In this document: positions 30,355-39,263 of the stretch, in pieces | How the letters are laid out: the number at the start of each line of letters is the position of its first letter | Numbering within the stretch: position 1 is the first letter of the stretch | NCBI RefSeq assembly: GCF_004355185.1 | Contig: NZ_CP037922.1 | Location: 3,194,001-3,258,000, forward strand | From: Hymenobacter radiodurans | Lineage (GTDB): Bacteria > Bacteroidota > Bacteroidia > Cytophagales > Hymenobacteraceae | Length of the DNA stretch: 64,000 nt | Reading direction: 5' to 3' | Translations under genes and position numbers: made by a program | Notes under the pieces: generated by a model | Told to the model about the DNA's origin: nothing | Seen by the model: only the letters and a program-made list of their open reading frames with translations | Database searches by the model: none

Positions 30355-30355
30355 G

Positions 30356-30443
30356 CAGAGAGGATGGGATTCGAACCCACGATGACCTTTTGAGCCATAC
30401 ACACTTTCCAGGCGTGCTCCTTCGACCACTCGGACACCTCTCT
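30356..30443 (-). tRNA. tRNA-Ser (GGA)
   Basis: An 88-base class II tRNA. The acceptor stem is AGAGAGG with CCTCTCT, followed by discriminator G. The anticodon stem CACGC/GTGTG closes the loop CTGGAAA, giving anticodon GGA. There is a long variable arm (GGCTCAAAAGGTC) and a T arm GTGGGTTCGAATCCCAT. CCA is not encoded. It reads UCC and UCU serine codons. Confidence 0.95.
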
Positions 30444-30460
30444 GGATGGGAAAGCGGTGG

Positions 30461-30491
30461 CAAAGTAACGCCCCTTTTTCCGCAAACGCAA
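30461..30491 (-). promoter_or_regulatory. Predicted tRNA-Ser promoter
   Basis: On the minus strand TTG (30491-30489), 21 bases, TACTTTG (30467-30461), close to the Bacteroidota TTG/TAnnTTTG pattern. It would start transcription about 10 bases before the tRNA. Confidence 0.45.
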
Positions 30492-30526
30492 GCTACCAGA
30501 GGAAGTAGCCGCAAGCAGAGGTTGGG

Positions 30527-31594
30527 TTACAGCGTGATTTCGCCGCGCAGGTTGCTGGTGAGCAGGCGGATGGTTTCTGGGGGGCTTTTTTTCTGGCCCA
30601 GCACAAACATGAGCTTGGTGATGGCGGCTTCGGTGGTGATGTCGTCGCCGCCGAGCACGCCGCGGGCCAGCAGAGAGGCACTGGTTTCGTAGCGGCCCTG
30701 CTCTACGCGGCCCTCTTCGCATTGACTGACATTCAGAACATGGATACCGCGGGCCTGAGCAGTTTCGAGGCAGCGCAAAAACCACGACTGAGTAGGTGCG
30801 TTCCCTGAACCGTAGGTTTCGAGAATACAGCCCCGCAGACCTTCAACACCCAGAACAGCGCCCACCACCTTTTCGGTGATGCCGGGAAAAAGCTTGAGAA
30901 TGGCTACGCTCTCGTCGAGGTGGGTATGCACATGCAGGGGGGCCGTGGGCAGAGGGCGAATGATGGCATCGTTGAAGTCCAGGTGGATGCCGGCCTTCAC
31001 CAAGGGGGGCAAATTTTCGCTTTTGAAAGCGGCAAAATGCTGGCTTTCTACCTTTTTGGCCCGGGTGCCGCGCAGCAGTAAGGTATTAAAGAACAGACTG
31101 ACTTCGGGTACACGGGCCGAGCCATCAGGGCAGCGGGCGGCGGCAATGTCGAGAGCGGTAATAAAGTTGCGGCGCGCATCGGTGCGGATCCGGCCCACGG
31201 GCACTTGGGCACCGGTAAACACCACGGGTTTGGCCAGATTTTCAAGTAAATAGCTCAGCGCGGAAGCCGAATAAGCCATCGTATCGGTGCCGTGCAGCAC
31301 CACGAAGCCGTCGTACTGATCGTACTGGTCGCGGATGATGGTGGCCATCAGCGCCCAGTCGGCCACGGTTACGTTGGACGAGTCGATGGGATGCGGCAGG
31401 CTCAGCACCGACACTCGCATGCGCAAGTGGCGCAATTCGGGCATCAGCTTACTGACCTGGCGAAAGCGCATAGGAGCTAGTTCGCCGCGCTTATTGTAGG
31501 CCATGCCCACCGTGCCGCCGGTATACAGCACCAAGATGGAAGCACTAACCTGGCCGTCGTGGGCAGCAGTCTGAATATCAACTATAGGAAACAA
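30527..31594 (-). CDS. ansA: Type I L-asparaginase
   Basis: A 355-residue cytoplasmic-type asparaginase converting asparagine to aspartate and ammonia. The first catalytic Thr is in LVLYTGGTVGM, the second in VVLHGTDTMAYSASALSYLLE, and the Lys region is TGAQVPVGRIRTDARRN. ETYGSGNAP is also conserved. No signal peptide. It begins 11 bp after the stop of the TatD gene, so the two are co-transcribed. The frame is intact through a G6 motif (30579-30584). Confidence 0.9.
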   Translation of the reverse strand: MFPIVDIQTAAHDGQVSASILVLYTGGTVGMAYNKRGELAPMRFRQVSKLMPELRHLRMRVSVLSLPHPIDSSNVTVADWALMATIIRDQYDQYDGFVVLHGTDTMAYSASALSYLLENLAKPVVFTGAQVPVGRIRTDARRNFITALDIAAARCPDGSARVPEVSLFFNTLLLRGTRAKKVESQHFAAFKSENLPPLVKAGIHLDFNDAIIRPLPTAPLHVHTHLDESVAILKLFPGITEKVVGAVLGVEGLRGCILETYGSGNAPTQSWFLRCLETAQARGIHVLNVSQCEEGRVEQGRYETSASLLARGVLGGDDITTEAAITKLMFVLGQKKSPPETIRLLTSNLRGEITL

Positions 31595-31605
31595 GGCGGA
31601 AGGGG

Positions 31606-32373
31606 CTATAAGTTGAACAGGGCCTGCGCGTTGCGCGTGGTAGCAGCGGCTACTTCTTCCACGTCTTTTTGCAGCAATTCGGCTACGCGCCGAGCTATCA
31701 GGGGCAAGTAGCCGGGCTCATTACGCTTGCCGCGGTGCGGTACCGGTGCTAAGTACGGGCAGTCGGTTTCGAGCAGCAGATGCTCTAACGCCATTTCGGG
31801 CAGGACCTTATCGGAGCCGCCATTTTTAAATGTTGCCACGCCGCCGATGCCCAGCTTGAAGCCCAACTTAATGGCGCGCTCGGCCTCTTCCTTGGTGCCT
31901 GAAAAACAGTGAAAAACGCCCCCCAGACTACCATCCTGGGCTTCCTCAATAAGGTCGGCAGTTTCGGTGAAAGCCTCGCGGGTATGCAGCACCAAGGGCA
32001 GCTTAAACTTCTTGGCCAACCCAATCTGGACGCGTAACGCTTCCTGCTGCTGAGCAAAAAAGGTTTTGTCCCAGTGCAAATCGAGGCCACACTCCCCTAC
32101 CGCCGCAAATGGGCGCTTGCCCAGCCAATCTTCCACCTGATACAACTCCTTCTCAAAGTGCTTGCCCACCGAGCACGGGTGCAAACCCATCATAGCAAAG
32201 CATTGCCGCGGGAAATGGGCCTCAGTTTCGAGCATACTATCGACGCTGGTGTGGTCGATGTTGGGCATGACGATGGTGGTAACGCCGGCTTCGAAGGCGC
32301 GGTGCAGGGTGGCGTCGCGGTCGGTTTTGAACTGCTCGGAATATATGTGCGCGTGCGAATCGGTCAGGTGCAT
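31606..32373 (-). CDS. TatD-family metal-dependent hydrolase (DNase-like)
   Basis: A 255-residue TIM-barrel hydrolase. It opens with the metal-binding MHLTDSHAHIYSEQF (HxH), then GECGLDLHW (Glu ligand), LVLHTREAF, FHCFSGT and LLETDCPYLAPVPHRGKRNEP. All of these are TatD signatures. The family acts as 3'-5' DNase or deacylase, with roles in DNA repair or turnover. First gene of a two-gene unit with the asparaginase. Confidence 0.9.
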   Translation of the reverse strand: MHLTDSHAHIYSEQFKTDRDATLHRAFEAGVTTIVMPNIDHTSVDSMLETEAHFPRQCFAMMGLHPCSVGKHFEKELYQVEDWLGKRPFAAVGECGLDLHWDKTFFAQQQEALRVQIGLAKKFKLPLVLHTREAFTETADLIEEAQDGSLGGVFHCFSGTKEEAERAIKLGFKLGIGGVATFKNGGSDKVLPEMALEHLLLETDCPYLAPVPHRGKRNEPGYLPLIARRVAELLQKDVEEVAAATTRNAQALFNL

Positions 32374-32442
32374 GGGGTGGAATGCGGGTGGTGAGGCAAA
32401 TGTACGGCGCGGAAAGAGAGTGGCAGCGCGGGCGGCACGCGC

Positions 32443-33546
32443 TTACGAATAGGTACGACCTTTCCAGTCGAAGCGTCGGCCCAGCAGCCGAAACCCGATC
32501 AGGCTAACCGTGAGCCAAATGGTGTAAAGCTCGAAAGCAGGCAGCAGTTCTAAAGGCGCACGCAAGCCAACCCGTCGGAATACGATGGCCGCTAGTAAGC
32601 CCTGAGCCAGCATTTTGCCCCCCAGCGCAGCCAGCGCCGGACCGGGGCCAGCTACCCACGCCAGAGCCAGCACACCCAGGTAAAAGTTACCGTAAATGAG
32701 CAAGCCCAGCTTTAGTCCCCACGGCAATGCCTCCACGCCGCGCAGCCACCGACGGCGCTGATGGAGCAGGCCCAAGGGCGTGGCAATAGGCAGGGAAAGG
32801 GCCAGAACTTCGGGTCGAAATACATTACAGAAGCTGAACCCGTGCTTCACAGTGGCTTTAAATAGCTCAAAATCCTCGGTCACTGAGAAAGGCAGCGCTT
32901 CGTAGCCGCCGGTTACTTCGTAGGCTTCTCGGGTAACGAGCATATTGTTGCCCATGGCCGTCACGGGCTTTCCCAGATCAGTTACGACCTGCACCAGACT
33001 CAACGATAACAGCCAATCCAAGCCCTGAAGCCTATCGAAAAGCCGCGGGCCGCGCACAATCGTAAGGCCCGTAACGGTACCAATACCCGGCCGCGCATAC
33101 GCCAGCATTCCCGACAGCCAAGTGCGAGGCACGGCAATATCGGCGTCGGTAATAAAGAAAAAGTCGGTGGTAGCGGCGCGGGCGAGGTGGGCCAGCACAT
33201 TGGCTTTGCCGCGGGCTGTTCCTAAGGTTTCATGAATCGAAATACAGCAAAAAAGCCCCCCGTAGCCCTGCATTACGTCTTCGGCGCGTACGCGGGTGTG
33301 GTCGGTAGAGCCATCATCGCCGAGCAGTACTTCCACCAGCTCCGCGGGGTAATCCAGTGCCCGAATAGCGCTCAAGCAGCGCCCGATAGCAGATTCTTCG
33401 TTGCGGGCGGCAATCAGGATACTGACGCGTGGCAACGGCTCCGCCAGGGGTGCAGGTATCGTTCCTCTTCGCAGCGTAAAGAGTAGCGTAGAAACCAGCA
33501 TCACCCCAAACCAAATCCCGAAATATCCTGTGAGCAGCGCCAGCAT
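32443..33546 (-). CDS. Membrane glycosyltransferase, GT2
   Basis: A 367-residue GT2 enzyme in the inner membrane. An N-terminal TM helix precedes VSILIAARNEESAIGRCLSAI, LLGDDGSTDHT, FITDADIAVP (DxD-like) and QRRRWLRG (QxxRW), and two or three C-terminal TM helices follow. Processive or membrane GT2s of this kind add sugars to lipid carriers or build surface polysaccharide. It is 9 bp from the deacetylase gene upstream and probably shares its transcript. Donor and acceptor unknown. Confidence 0.87.
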   Translation of the reverse strand: MLALLTGYFGIWFGVMLVSTLLFTLRRGTIPAPLAEPLPRVSILIAARNEESAIGRCLSAIRALDYPAELVEVLLGDDGSTDHTRVRAEDVMQGYGGLFCCISIHETLGTARGKANVLAHLARAATTDFFFITDADIAVPRTWLSGMLAYARPGIGTVTGLTIVRGPRLFDRLQGLDWLLSLSLVQVVTDLGKPVTAMGNNMLVTREAYEVTGGYEALPFSVTEDFELFKATVKHGFSFCNVFRPEVLALSLPIATPLGLLHQRRRWLRGVEALPWGLKLGLLIYGNFYLGVLALAWVAGPGPALAALGGKMLAQGLLAAIVFRRVGLRAPLELLPAFELYTIWLTVSLIGFRLLGRRFDWKGRTYS

Positions 33547-33555
33547 TCTCTTCGT

Positions 33556-34188
33556 TTAAAGAGAGGCGAAGGTAAAGCCCTGCTCCGCAAAATGCGCCAG
33601 ATAGCGCGGGAGCACATAGCGCAAGTTGCGGCTGGCCTTTTGGCTGTCATGAAACACGACAATATCGCCGGGGCGCGTGGCGGCAATCGATTGGCGCAAA
33701 CAGCGCTCCGCCGACAGACTTTGGTCGTAATCTTGGGTTAGCACCGACCACATAATCAGGCGGTACTGGGGGCGCAGGTGGCGCAGCAGCGGCCAGGTCA
33801 GACGCCCATAGGGTGGGCGCAACAATGGCCGCGTTTCAGCCTTCAGCAAGCCTAGCTCCGTCAGGGTCTGCTGGCATTGCGCTACATCGTGCAGATAAGC
33901 GGTACGCGGGTGCGCCCAGGCATTCAGGTGATGGTGCGTATGATTGGCCAAGCGGTGGCCCTCAGCTACCGCACGTTGGGCAATCTCGGGATAGCGCTGC
34001 ACATTATCGCCCACGCAGAAGAATGTAGTTTTGGCCTGATAATTAGCCAATTGATCGAGCACCCACGGCGTTTCTTCGGGAATCGGGCCGTCGTCGAAAG
34101 TAAGGTACAGGATGCGCTCCGCCGTTGGGTACTGCCATTCGCAACCGGGAAATAACGAGTGTAAAAGTACAGGTGGACGAGTGAGCAT
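33556..34188 (-). CDS. Polysaccharide deacetylase (NodB-like, CE4)
   Basis: A 210-residue NodB-homology protein. It has motif 1 YLTFDDGPIP (catalytic Asp and metal Asp), motif 2 LANHTHHHLNAWAH (metal His residues), and motif 3 RPLLRPPYGRLTW. Such enzymes remove N- or O-acetyl groups from glycans, here plausibly the surface polysaccharide made by the flanking glycosyltransferases. No clear signal peptide is seen. Confidence 0.88.
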   Translation of the reverse strand: MLTRPPVLLHSLFPGCEWQYPTAERILYLTFDDGPIPEETPWVLDQLANYQAKTTFFCVGDNVQRYPEIAQRAVAEGHRLANHTHHHLNAWAHPRTAYLHDVAQCQQTLTELGLLKAETRPLLRPPYGRLTWPLLRHLRPQYRLIMWSVLTQDYDQSLSAERCLRQSIAATRPGDIVVFHDSQKASRNLRYVLPRYLAHFAEQGFTFASL

Positions 34189-34228
34189 ATAATTTTATTG
34201 GTTGTTATGGAGAAGCCTCACCAAACAA

Positions 34229-35383
34229 CTATGTAGTAAGTTTTGCTACTTCCTCTAAACAACTCCACAGCTGCTCGGCACTGCGGTCCCAGGAAAAACG
34301 CTGCACATTTTCCAAGCCACGCGTTACCAGGCGCTGCCGCAGGTTAGGGTTGGTGTCGAGTTGCTCCAAGGCTTCGGAGATAGCAGCCACCTCAAACGGA
34401 TTAACCAGTAAAGCGCCGTCGGGGCCGGCTACTTCGGGCATGGAACTCAGGTTGGAGGTAATTACGGGGCAGCCGCTGGCTTGAGCTTCAACAATAGGGA
34501 TTCCAAAGCCCTCAAAGTAAGGAACATACGCGCAGCCGCGTGCGGCAGCATACAGCTGCTCCAGCTCTGCGTCGCTGACGCGCCCGGTGAGCCGGACGGC
34601 CTCGCGGTGGCGCATTTGCTGGTACACTTCGAAAATAGGTCCCGCTTTCCAAGCCTGCCGACCCACAATGAGTAGCTGCGTAGTAGAGCCCGTCCGGGTT
34701 TTGAAGGCATCGAAAGCGCGCAACAGATTGACCAGGTTTTTGCGCGGCTGCAAGGCACCCACAAACAGGATATAGGGCTGCTGCTGACTAAACTTTGCCT
34801 GGGTGGCAGCCTGCTCGACAGCAGTCTGGGGGGCAAAATTGCCCCCCGGCGCATTATAAATCACTCTGATACGGTCGGCGGCGAGGCCGTAAGTCTGTAT
34901 CAGATCCTGCTTGGTGGCTTCCGATACGGCTATTACCCGTGCTGAGGCCCGTACAAAGCGGGGCATAAAAAAGTGGTAGTAACGCCGCACCAGCCAGCTT
35001 ACATCCTGCGGAAAATGCTCGAAAGCCAGATCGTGCACCACCGTTACGCGGGGCACGGAGGTAGCCAGCGTCGTGAAGCCATCGGTGCTTAGAAATACCG
35101 CCGGCTTGTGCCGACGGAGCCACGCGGCTACGGCCCCTTCAAACCACGCCACAAACAGCAACGGGTGGCGGGCGGGTGGCGCCAGCACATGCGGCACCAC
35201 ATTGGCAGCGAACACATAACGTGCGTCGTAGGGCCGGTCAAACAGGAAATGGAACCTGTGTTCGGGGTGCTGACGCACCATCCTGCTCAGCGTCTCAAAA
35301 GTAAAGCGCCCAATGCCCTCCAACGCGTCGCCCGGCAACAGAAAACGGGTGTTAACGGCTATGTGCAGGGAGCTGGGGGGCAT
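34229..35383 (-). CDS. GT4-family glycosyltransferase
   Basis: A 384-residue retaining glycosyltransferase of the GT-B fold. N-terminal HIAVNTRFLLPGDALEGIGRFTFE and TVVHDLAFEHFP lead to C-terminal PYILFVGALQPRKNLVNLLRAF and YVPYFEGFGIPIVEAQASGCPVITS (the EX7E nucleotide-sugar motif). This resembles mannosyl/rhamnosyl transferases of O-antigen clusters. A nearly palindromic motif pair (34828-34847) lies within the gene and is in frame. Confidence 0.88.
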   Translation of the reverse strand: MPPSSLHIAVNTRFLLPGDALEGIGRFTFETLSRMVRQHPEHRFHFLFDRPYDARYVFAANVVPHVLAPPARHPLLFVAWFEGAVAAWLRRHKPAVFLSTDGFTTLATSVPRVTVVHDLAFEHFPQDVSWLVRRYYHFFMPRFVRASARVIAVSEATKQDLIQTYGLAADRIRVIYNAPGGNFAPQTAVEQAATQAKFSQQQPYILFVGALQPRKNLVNLLRAFDAFKTRTGSTTQLLIVGRQAWKAGPIFEVYQQMRHREAVRLTGRVSDAELEQLYAAARGCAYVPYFEGFGIPIVEAQASGCPVITSNLSSMPEVAGPDGALLVNPFEVAAISEALEQLDTNPNLRQRLVTRGLENVQRFSWDRSAEQLWSCLEEVAKLTT

Positions 35384-35428
35384 TTTTGAAAATAAAACGG
35401 AAGCAAAAACTCGATTTTAAATGGAGAG

Positions 35429-36340
35429 CTACGCTTTTACAAACACAAAATTATCGGAGTCAATCTGCTCCGCTTGCAGATAGGCGTCGAGGTCAGGACA
35501 GACGATAAGCTGTCCATCCGCGCCGATTCGGTGAGACTGATAGCCTAACTCGCGGAGCAATGCCGCGGCTTGTTGGTGTCCGGTATTATGGCGCTTGGGC
35601 TCCAGATACTCCAGCACGACGGCCGGCGCAGCGCGCTCCAGCAACTTAGCCGCACCTCTAATCACCTTAAGCTCTGCTCCTTCTACATCAATCTTCAGGA
35701 CAGCGGGCACCTGGCCGGAGGAAGTAAAAAAAGCATCGAGCGTAACAGCGGGCACAGTGATTTTGGTTGGTTTGAACTCCTTAAACCACTGCTCATTCTC
35801 AAACTGCGTTACATCCAGCGAGTTGAATTCGTTGTACAGAATCGGAAACTCGTAAAAGGAAATCGTTTCCTGCTGATCAGAAACGGCGCAGTGGTGCGCT
35901 TGTACAACAGCGGAAGCAGCCACATTTTGGGCCAATACAGCGTGAGTCGTGGCCGACGCCTCGAAGGCAACCACTTGCCCCTTTGGGCCAACCAACCGAG
36001 CTGCCAGCAGGGAGAAATACCCAAAATGTGCGCCTACATCCGCAAATACATCATTGGGTTGAAGGCGCTGAATGAGGAAGCGCGCCAGACGAATTTCTGA
36101 ATCGTGCGATTTGCCGCCGGTGAGGTAGATATCGGTGCCGGCGGGCAAGACCACCGTCATGGGAGTGCCAAAGAAGGTGTCAGCCTGCTTCATCACACCC
36201 TTTTTGGTAGCGCGGTAGCGCAGCAGCCGAAATCCAATTGCATACAAGTAGCGGCCCGGCGCTCGGAGCAGCCGCAGCAGCTTGGAGGCCGTAGCCAGCT
36301 GCTCTACGCGCTCGAGTTGGTGCAGCAAATCGGTATTCAT
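35429..36340 (-). CDS. FkbM-family methyltransferase
   Basis: A 303-residue methyltransferase. It shows LQPNDVFADVGAHFGYFSLLAAR (SAM site), VVAFEASATTHAVLAQNV, and VPAVLKIDVEGAELKVIRGA, the diagnostic FkbM motif. The family O-methylates sugars or polyketides; in this cluster a sugar of the surface glycan is the likely target. An upstream in-frame ATG (36367) would add nine residues; I prefer 36340. Confidence 0.85.
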   Translation of the reverse strand: MNTDLLHQLERVEQLATASKLLRLLRAPGRYLYAIGFRLLRYRATKKGVMKQADTFFGTPMTVVLPAGTDIYLTGGKSHDSEIRLARFLIQRLQPNDVFADVGAHFGYFSLLAARLVGPKGQVVAFEASATTHAVLAQNVAASAVVQAHHCAVSDQQETISFYEFPILYNEFNSLDVTQFENEQWFKEFKPTKITVPAVTLDAFFTSSGQVPAVLKIDVEGAELKVIRGAAKLLERAAPAVVLEYLEPKRHNTGHQQAAALLRELGYQSHRIGADGQLIVCPDLDAYLQAEQIDSDNFVFVKA

Positions 36341-36386
36341 AGGAACAAAGCAAATACAATAGAACAAATAGCCAGGAGCAGCGGCA

Positions 36387-37910
36387 TTACGGAGCGTTGG
36401 GGGGCATTTTTGCGCCGGCCCCAGGTCGCAGAAACTTCTTTAGCTCGGCTAAGGGTACCAAGCCCAGCACCACACTAAGCACGCCAAAGCCGATGGTTGC
36501 CACCAGACTCTCCACCAGCCAGTGCAACTCCAGGGTTTGCTGCAAACCGTACCAGCCCGCGCACAGCAGCAAAAAGCCCCCCAGCAGCTTCCCGAGCAGC
36601 AGCCACGGCACAGCCACTCCCGCCCGATGCTGCACCAGCCACACGTAGCCACCCGACACCAGCACGGCGCAACCGAGCGTATTTAGGGCAGCGGCCACAG
36701 CGCCGAAGCGGGGCAACAGCACCAGATTTAAGCACACATTGAGCCCCAGACTTAGGGCTACCAGCCAGCTCACCGTTTTTACGTAGTGCGTGCTATTGAG
36801 CAGCGAGCTGTAGATGGCAAAGAAGCCATGCACGAGCACATTCAGGAATAATATCTTGAGACACAAGGTCATGCGGGCCAGCTCGGCGGGAGTACTGTGG
36901 GTAAATTGCCAAAACAAAACCTCGCCCCGAAACAGCACAAAAGCGCAGGCCAGCAGCAATGGCAGCGTAACGATGCGCTGCCCAAACCACAGCAAGTCGC
37001 GCTGCTCCGACCGGCTATTTATGGCGGCGGCGAAGCGGGCGAAAAACAAGGGCATAATGGTCCAGACGTACATCATCACGGCATCCACCCACCGGTAGGC
37101 ACCGGCATAATAGCTGGCTTCGGCTGGCGAGGCCAGCCGTTCCAGCATTACCATATCTACCCGCTCGTTGGCGCCGTAGAGCAGCGTAATCAGGGCGAAA
37201 GGCAACGTTTCGCGGAGCACCATACGTGCGTGGCCCCAACTCCAGCGGTAGCGCACGCGTCCGAAGAGGCGCACCATGAGCCCATACAGCAACACTGCGG
37301 CAAAAGCGGCGGCGGCAAACCGCATCCACACATAACCAGTCAAGGTTAAGCCACTAGGCAATAGAGCCAGCACTAAACCCAGCAACAGCACTTTTTCCAG
37401 CACCGACAGTACGGCATCCGTGTTGAAGCGCTGGTGCGCCTGCAGCGTACCGCGCAAAAATTGCCCGTACTGAGTTAATAGCAAGGCCGCGCCAATAATA
37501 GCCAGCAGTGTCAGCTGCGCGCCCTGGTAGCCTACCACCCAACCCAAAACCAGTAAAGCGCCCAATGCCAGAAAATTAAGCGAAGCACGCAGCGGCAGAA
37601 TGGTAGGAAAATAGGTTGCCAGATAAGCCGGCTCGGCCGCCACCCGTTTCACCGTGTAGTGAGTCAGGCCCACATCGGAGAAGGTAGCCAGGATAATGGT
37701 GAGCGACGATAAGGCCGTGAACGTGCCAAATGCTACGTGCCCGAGCTGGTTTTGCACTAGATTTTCAACGAATACCCACCCCGGCTTTACCAAGAGGTTG
37801 AGCAATACGGCAAAGCTGATGTTCCCGAAAAACCGTTTGATGCAGGTAAGGCTGAGTGAGGCGACAAAACTACACAAAGGTAGCTCGGCACTCCAAGGCC
37901 CGCCTACCAT
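36387..37910 (-). CDS. Oligosaccharide flippase, Wzx-like
   Basis: A 507-residue multi-TM protein of the MATE-like polysaccharide biosynthesis family. After a short tail, NISFAVLLNLLVKPGWVFVENLVQNQLG is the usual first membrane region, and about 12-14 hydrophobic segments follow, including LPFALITLLYGANERVDMVML. It would flip lipid-linked oligosaccharide across the inner membrane. It is the most upstream gene of the minus-strand part of the surface cluster, divergent from the Wzz-like gene. Confidence 0.85.
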   Translation of the reverse strand: MVGGPWSAELPLCSFVASLSLTCIKRFFGNISFAVLLNLLVKPGWVFVENLVQNQLGHVAFGTFTALSSLTIILATFSDVGLTHYTVKRVAAEPAYLATYFPTILPLRASLNFLALGALLVLGWVVGYQGAQLTLLAIIGAALLLTQYGQFLRGTLQAHQRFNTDAVLSVLEKVLLLGLVLALLPSGLTLTGYVWMRFAAAAFAAVLLYGLMVRLFGRVRYRWSWGHARMVLRETLPFALITLLYGANERVDMVMLERLASPAEASYYAGAYRWVDAVMMYVWTIMPLFFARFAAAINSRSEQRDLLWFGQRIVTLPLLLACAFVLFRGEVLFWQFTHSTPAELARMTLCLKILFLNVLVHGFFAIYSSLLNSTHYVKTVSWLVALSLGLNVCLNLVLLPRFGAVAAALNTLGCAVLVSGGYVWLVQHRAGVAVPWLLLGKLLGGFLLLCAGWYGLQQTLELHWLVESLVATIGFGVLSVVLGLVPLAELKKFLRPGAGAKMPPNAP

Positions 37911-38067
37911 GGCTATCCTGATGAAGCAATAAATCAGAAGGTAAAGCGGTTAAGGCCCCAATTGTAATTCGGGGCGGGCTAACTCTGAGGCAATTCGAGT
38001 AGCTTTGCCCCGTTTTAGCCCCTGTTGCAAGTCGTTACTGGGGTTGATTTGCCTTCCAACGTACTTT

Positions 38068-39216
38068 ATGTCATCCCGTTCTTATTCGCTTTTGGGCTTG
38101 TGGCCCGTCATACATCGGTGGCGCAATCTGGTTCTGACAGCCGTTCTACTGGCGCTGGTAGTAAGTGCCGTAGTAGCCTGGATGCTGCCCAATATCTACC
38201 GCTCCACCGCCGTTTTCTACCCTACCAATCCTGAAACCACCGACCCCGACCGCATTGTAAAAGAAGGCGGCCGCTTGCAGTTGGGGGGCCGGGCCGAAGA
38301 CCTCGACCGTATCATCACGATTGGTCAGTCGCAGCCGGTAGCGCAGCTGATTGTCAAGCGCTTCAACCTATACGAGCGCTATGGCGTGGGCGAGCCTGGC
38401 ACTGAAAAAGCTGACCAAGCAGTGCTCGATAAGTATAACAACAACTTAAATATTGTTCACAACGACCGCGACGCCATTGAGTTGACGTTCCAGGATCGGG
38501 ACAAAATACAGGCGGCGAACATTGCGAATGCGTTGGTACAGGTTATCGACTCCATTAATCAGCGCCTCACTTTAGAAAACCGGGGCAGCATTATCAGCCT
38601 CTACGAAAACCAAACGCAGTTTTTGGAGAAGCAATACGCCCAAGTGCGCGACAGTTTGCAGCAGGCGCGTAAGCGCTACGGAATCTTTGGCAGCTTGAGC
38701 TCCGAAAACGAAACGGGCTACGAATCGCGCTACCTGGCTAAAGAGCTTGCCGAAACGGAGACGGAGCTTCGCCGCGCTGAGGGTGAGTTAGCTGCTGGCG
38801 GTGGATCCGCGGCGCGAGTAGCCGGTTTGCGGCGCGCCTTTCGGGGTCTCACCGAATCAGACGGAGGCAATGTAATTAACCTAGAAAGCTACGTAGCAGG
38901 CGCTGACCTTGTCACGACGCTTTACGCTCGTTTTGAAGACATCCAGAAGCGGCTTATTACGGCGCGCGCTACCTATGAAGATGCGCGTTTGGCCATTAGC
39001 AGTGAAATCTCGTCTATTTACGTTGTGCAGAAGGCGTATCCTGCTATTCGTAAAGCTGCGCCGGTGCGCTCCCTCATCGTCATCTCGTCGGTGCTCATCA
39101 CCTTCGTTCTTTCGGTCATTTTTATTACCCTGTTGGAGCTTTATCGGGGCAATTTGAATTTGGGTGGGACAGTAAAGCAGGAACCACAGAATGCCTTCGC
39201 CTCTCCATTGAATTAA
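38068..39216 (+). CDS. Wzz/Wzc-type chain-length determinant
   Basis: A 382-residue inner-membrane protein with two TM helices, near residues 20-40 and 335-360, flanking a long periplasmic coiled region (ENQTQFLEKQYAQVRDSLQQARKRYG). The N-terminal MLPNIYRSTAVFYP is typical of the Wzz domain. It lacks a C-terminal kinase. Such proteins set the length of the surface polysaccharide. I take ATG 38068 because the earlier in-frame start adds 21 residues with no family features. Confidence 0.85.
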   Translation: MSSRSYSLLGLWPVIHRWRNLVLTAVLLALVVSAVVAWMLPNIYRSTAVFYPTNPETTDPDRIVKEGGRLQLGGRAEDLDRIITIGQSQPVAQLIVKRFNLYERYGVGEPGTEKADQAVLDKYNNNLNIVHNDRDAIELTFQDRDKIQAANIANALVQVIDSINQRLTLENRGSIISLYENQTQFLEKQYAQVRDSLQQARKRYGIFGSLSSENETGYESRYLAKELAETETELRRAEGELAAGGGSAARVAGLRRAFRGLTESDGGNVINLESYVAGADLVTTLYARFEDIQKRLITARATYEDARLAISSEISSIYVVQKAYPAIRKAAPVRSLIVISSVLITFVLSVIFITLLELYRGNLNLGGTVKQEPQNAFASPLN

Positions 39217-39263
39217 GTCTGGGGGGCATTTCACAAACTATGCTTTTCGTTTCAAGCTAAGGT

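Noticed and set aside
27080-30360. Integrase-bounded genomic island with att repeats
   Set aside because: No integrase or transposase was found, and I found no second copy of the tRNA 3' end near 27 kb.
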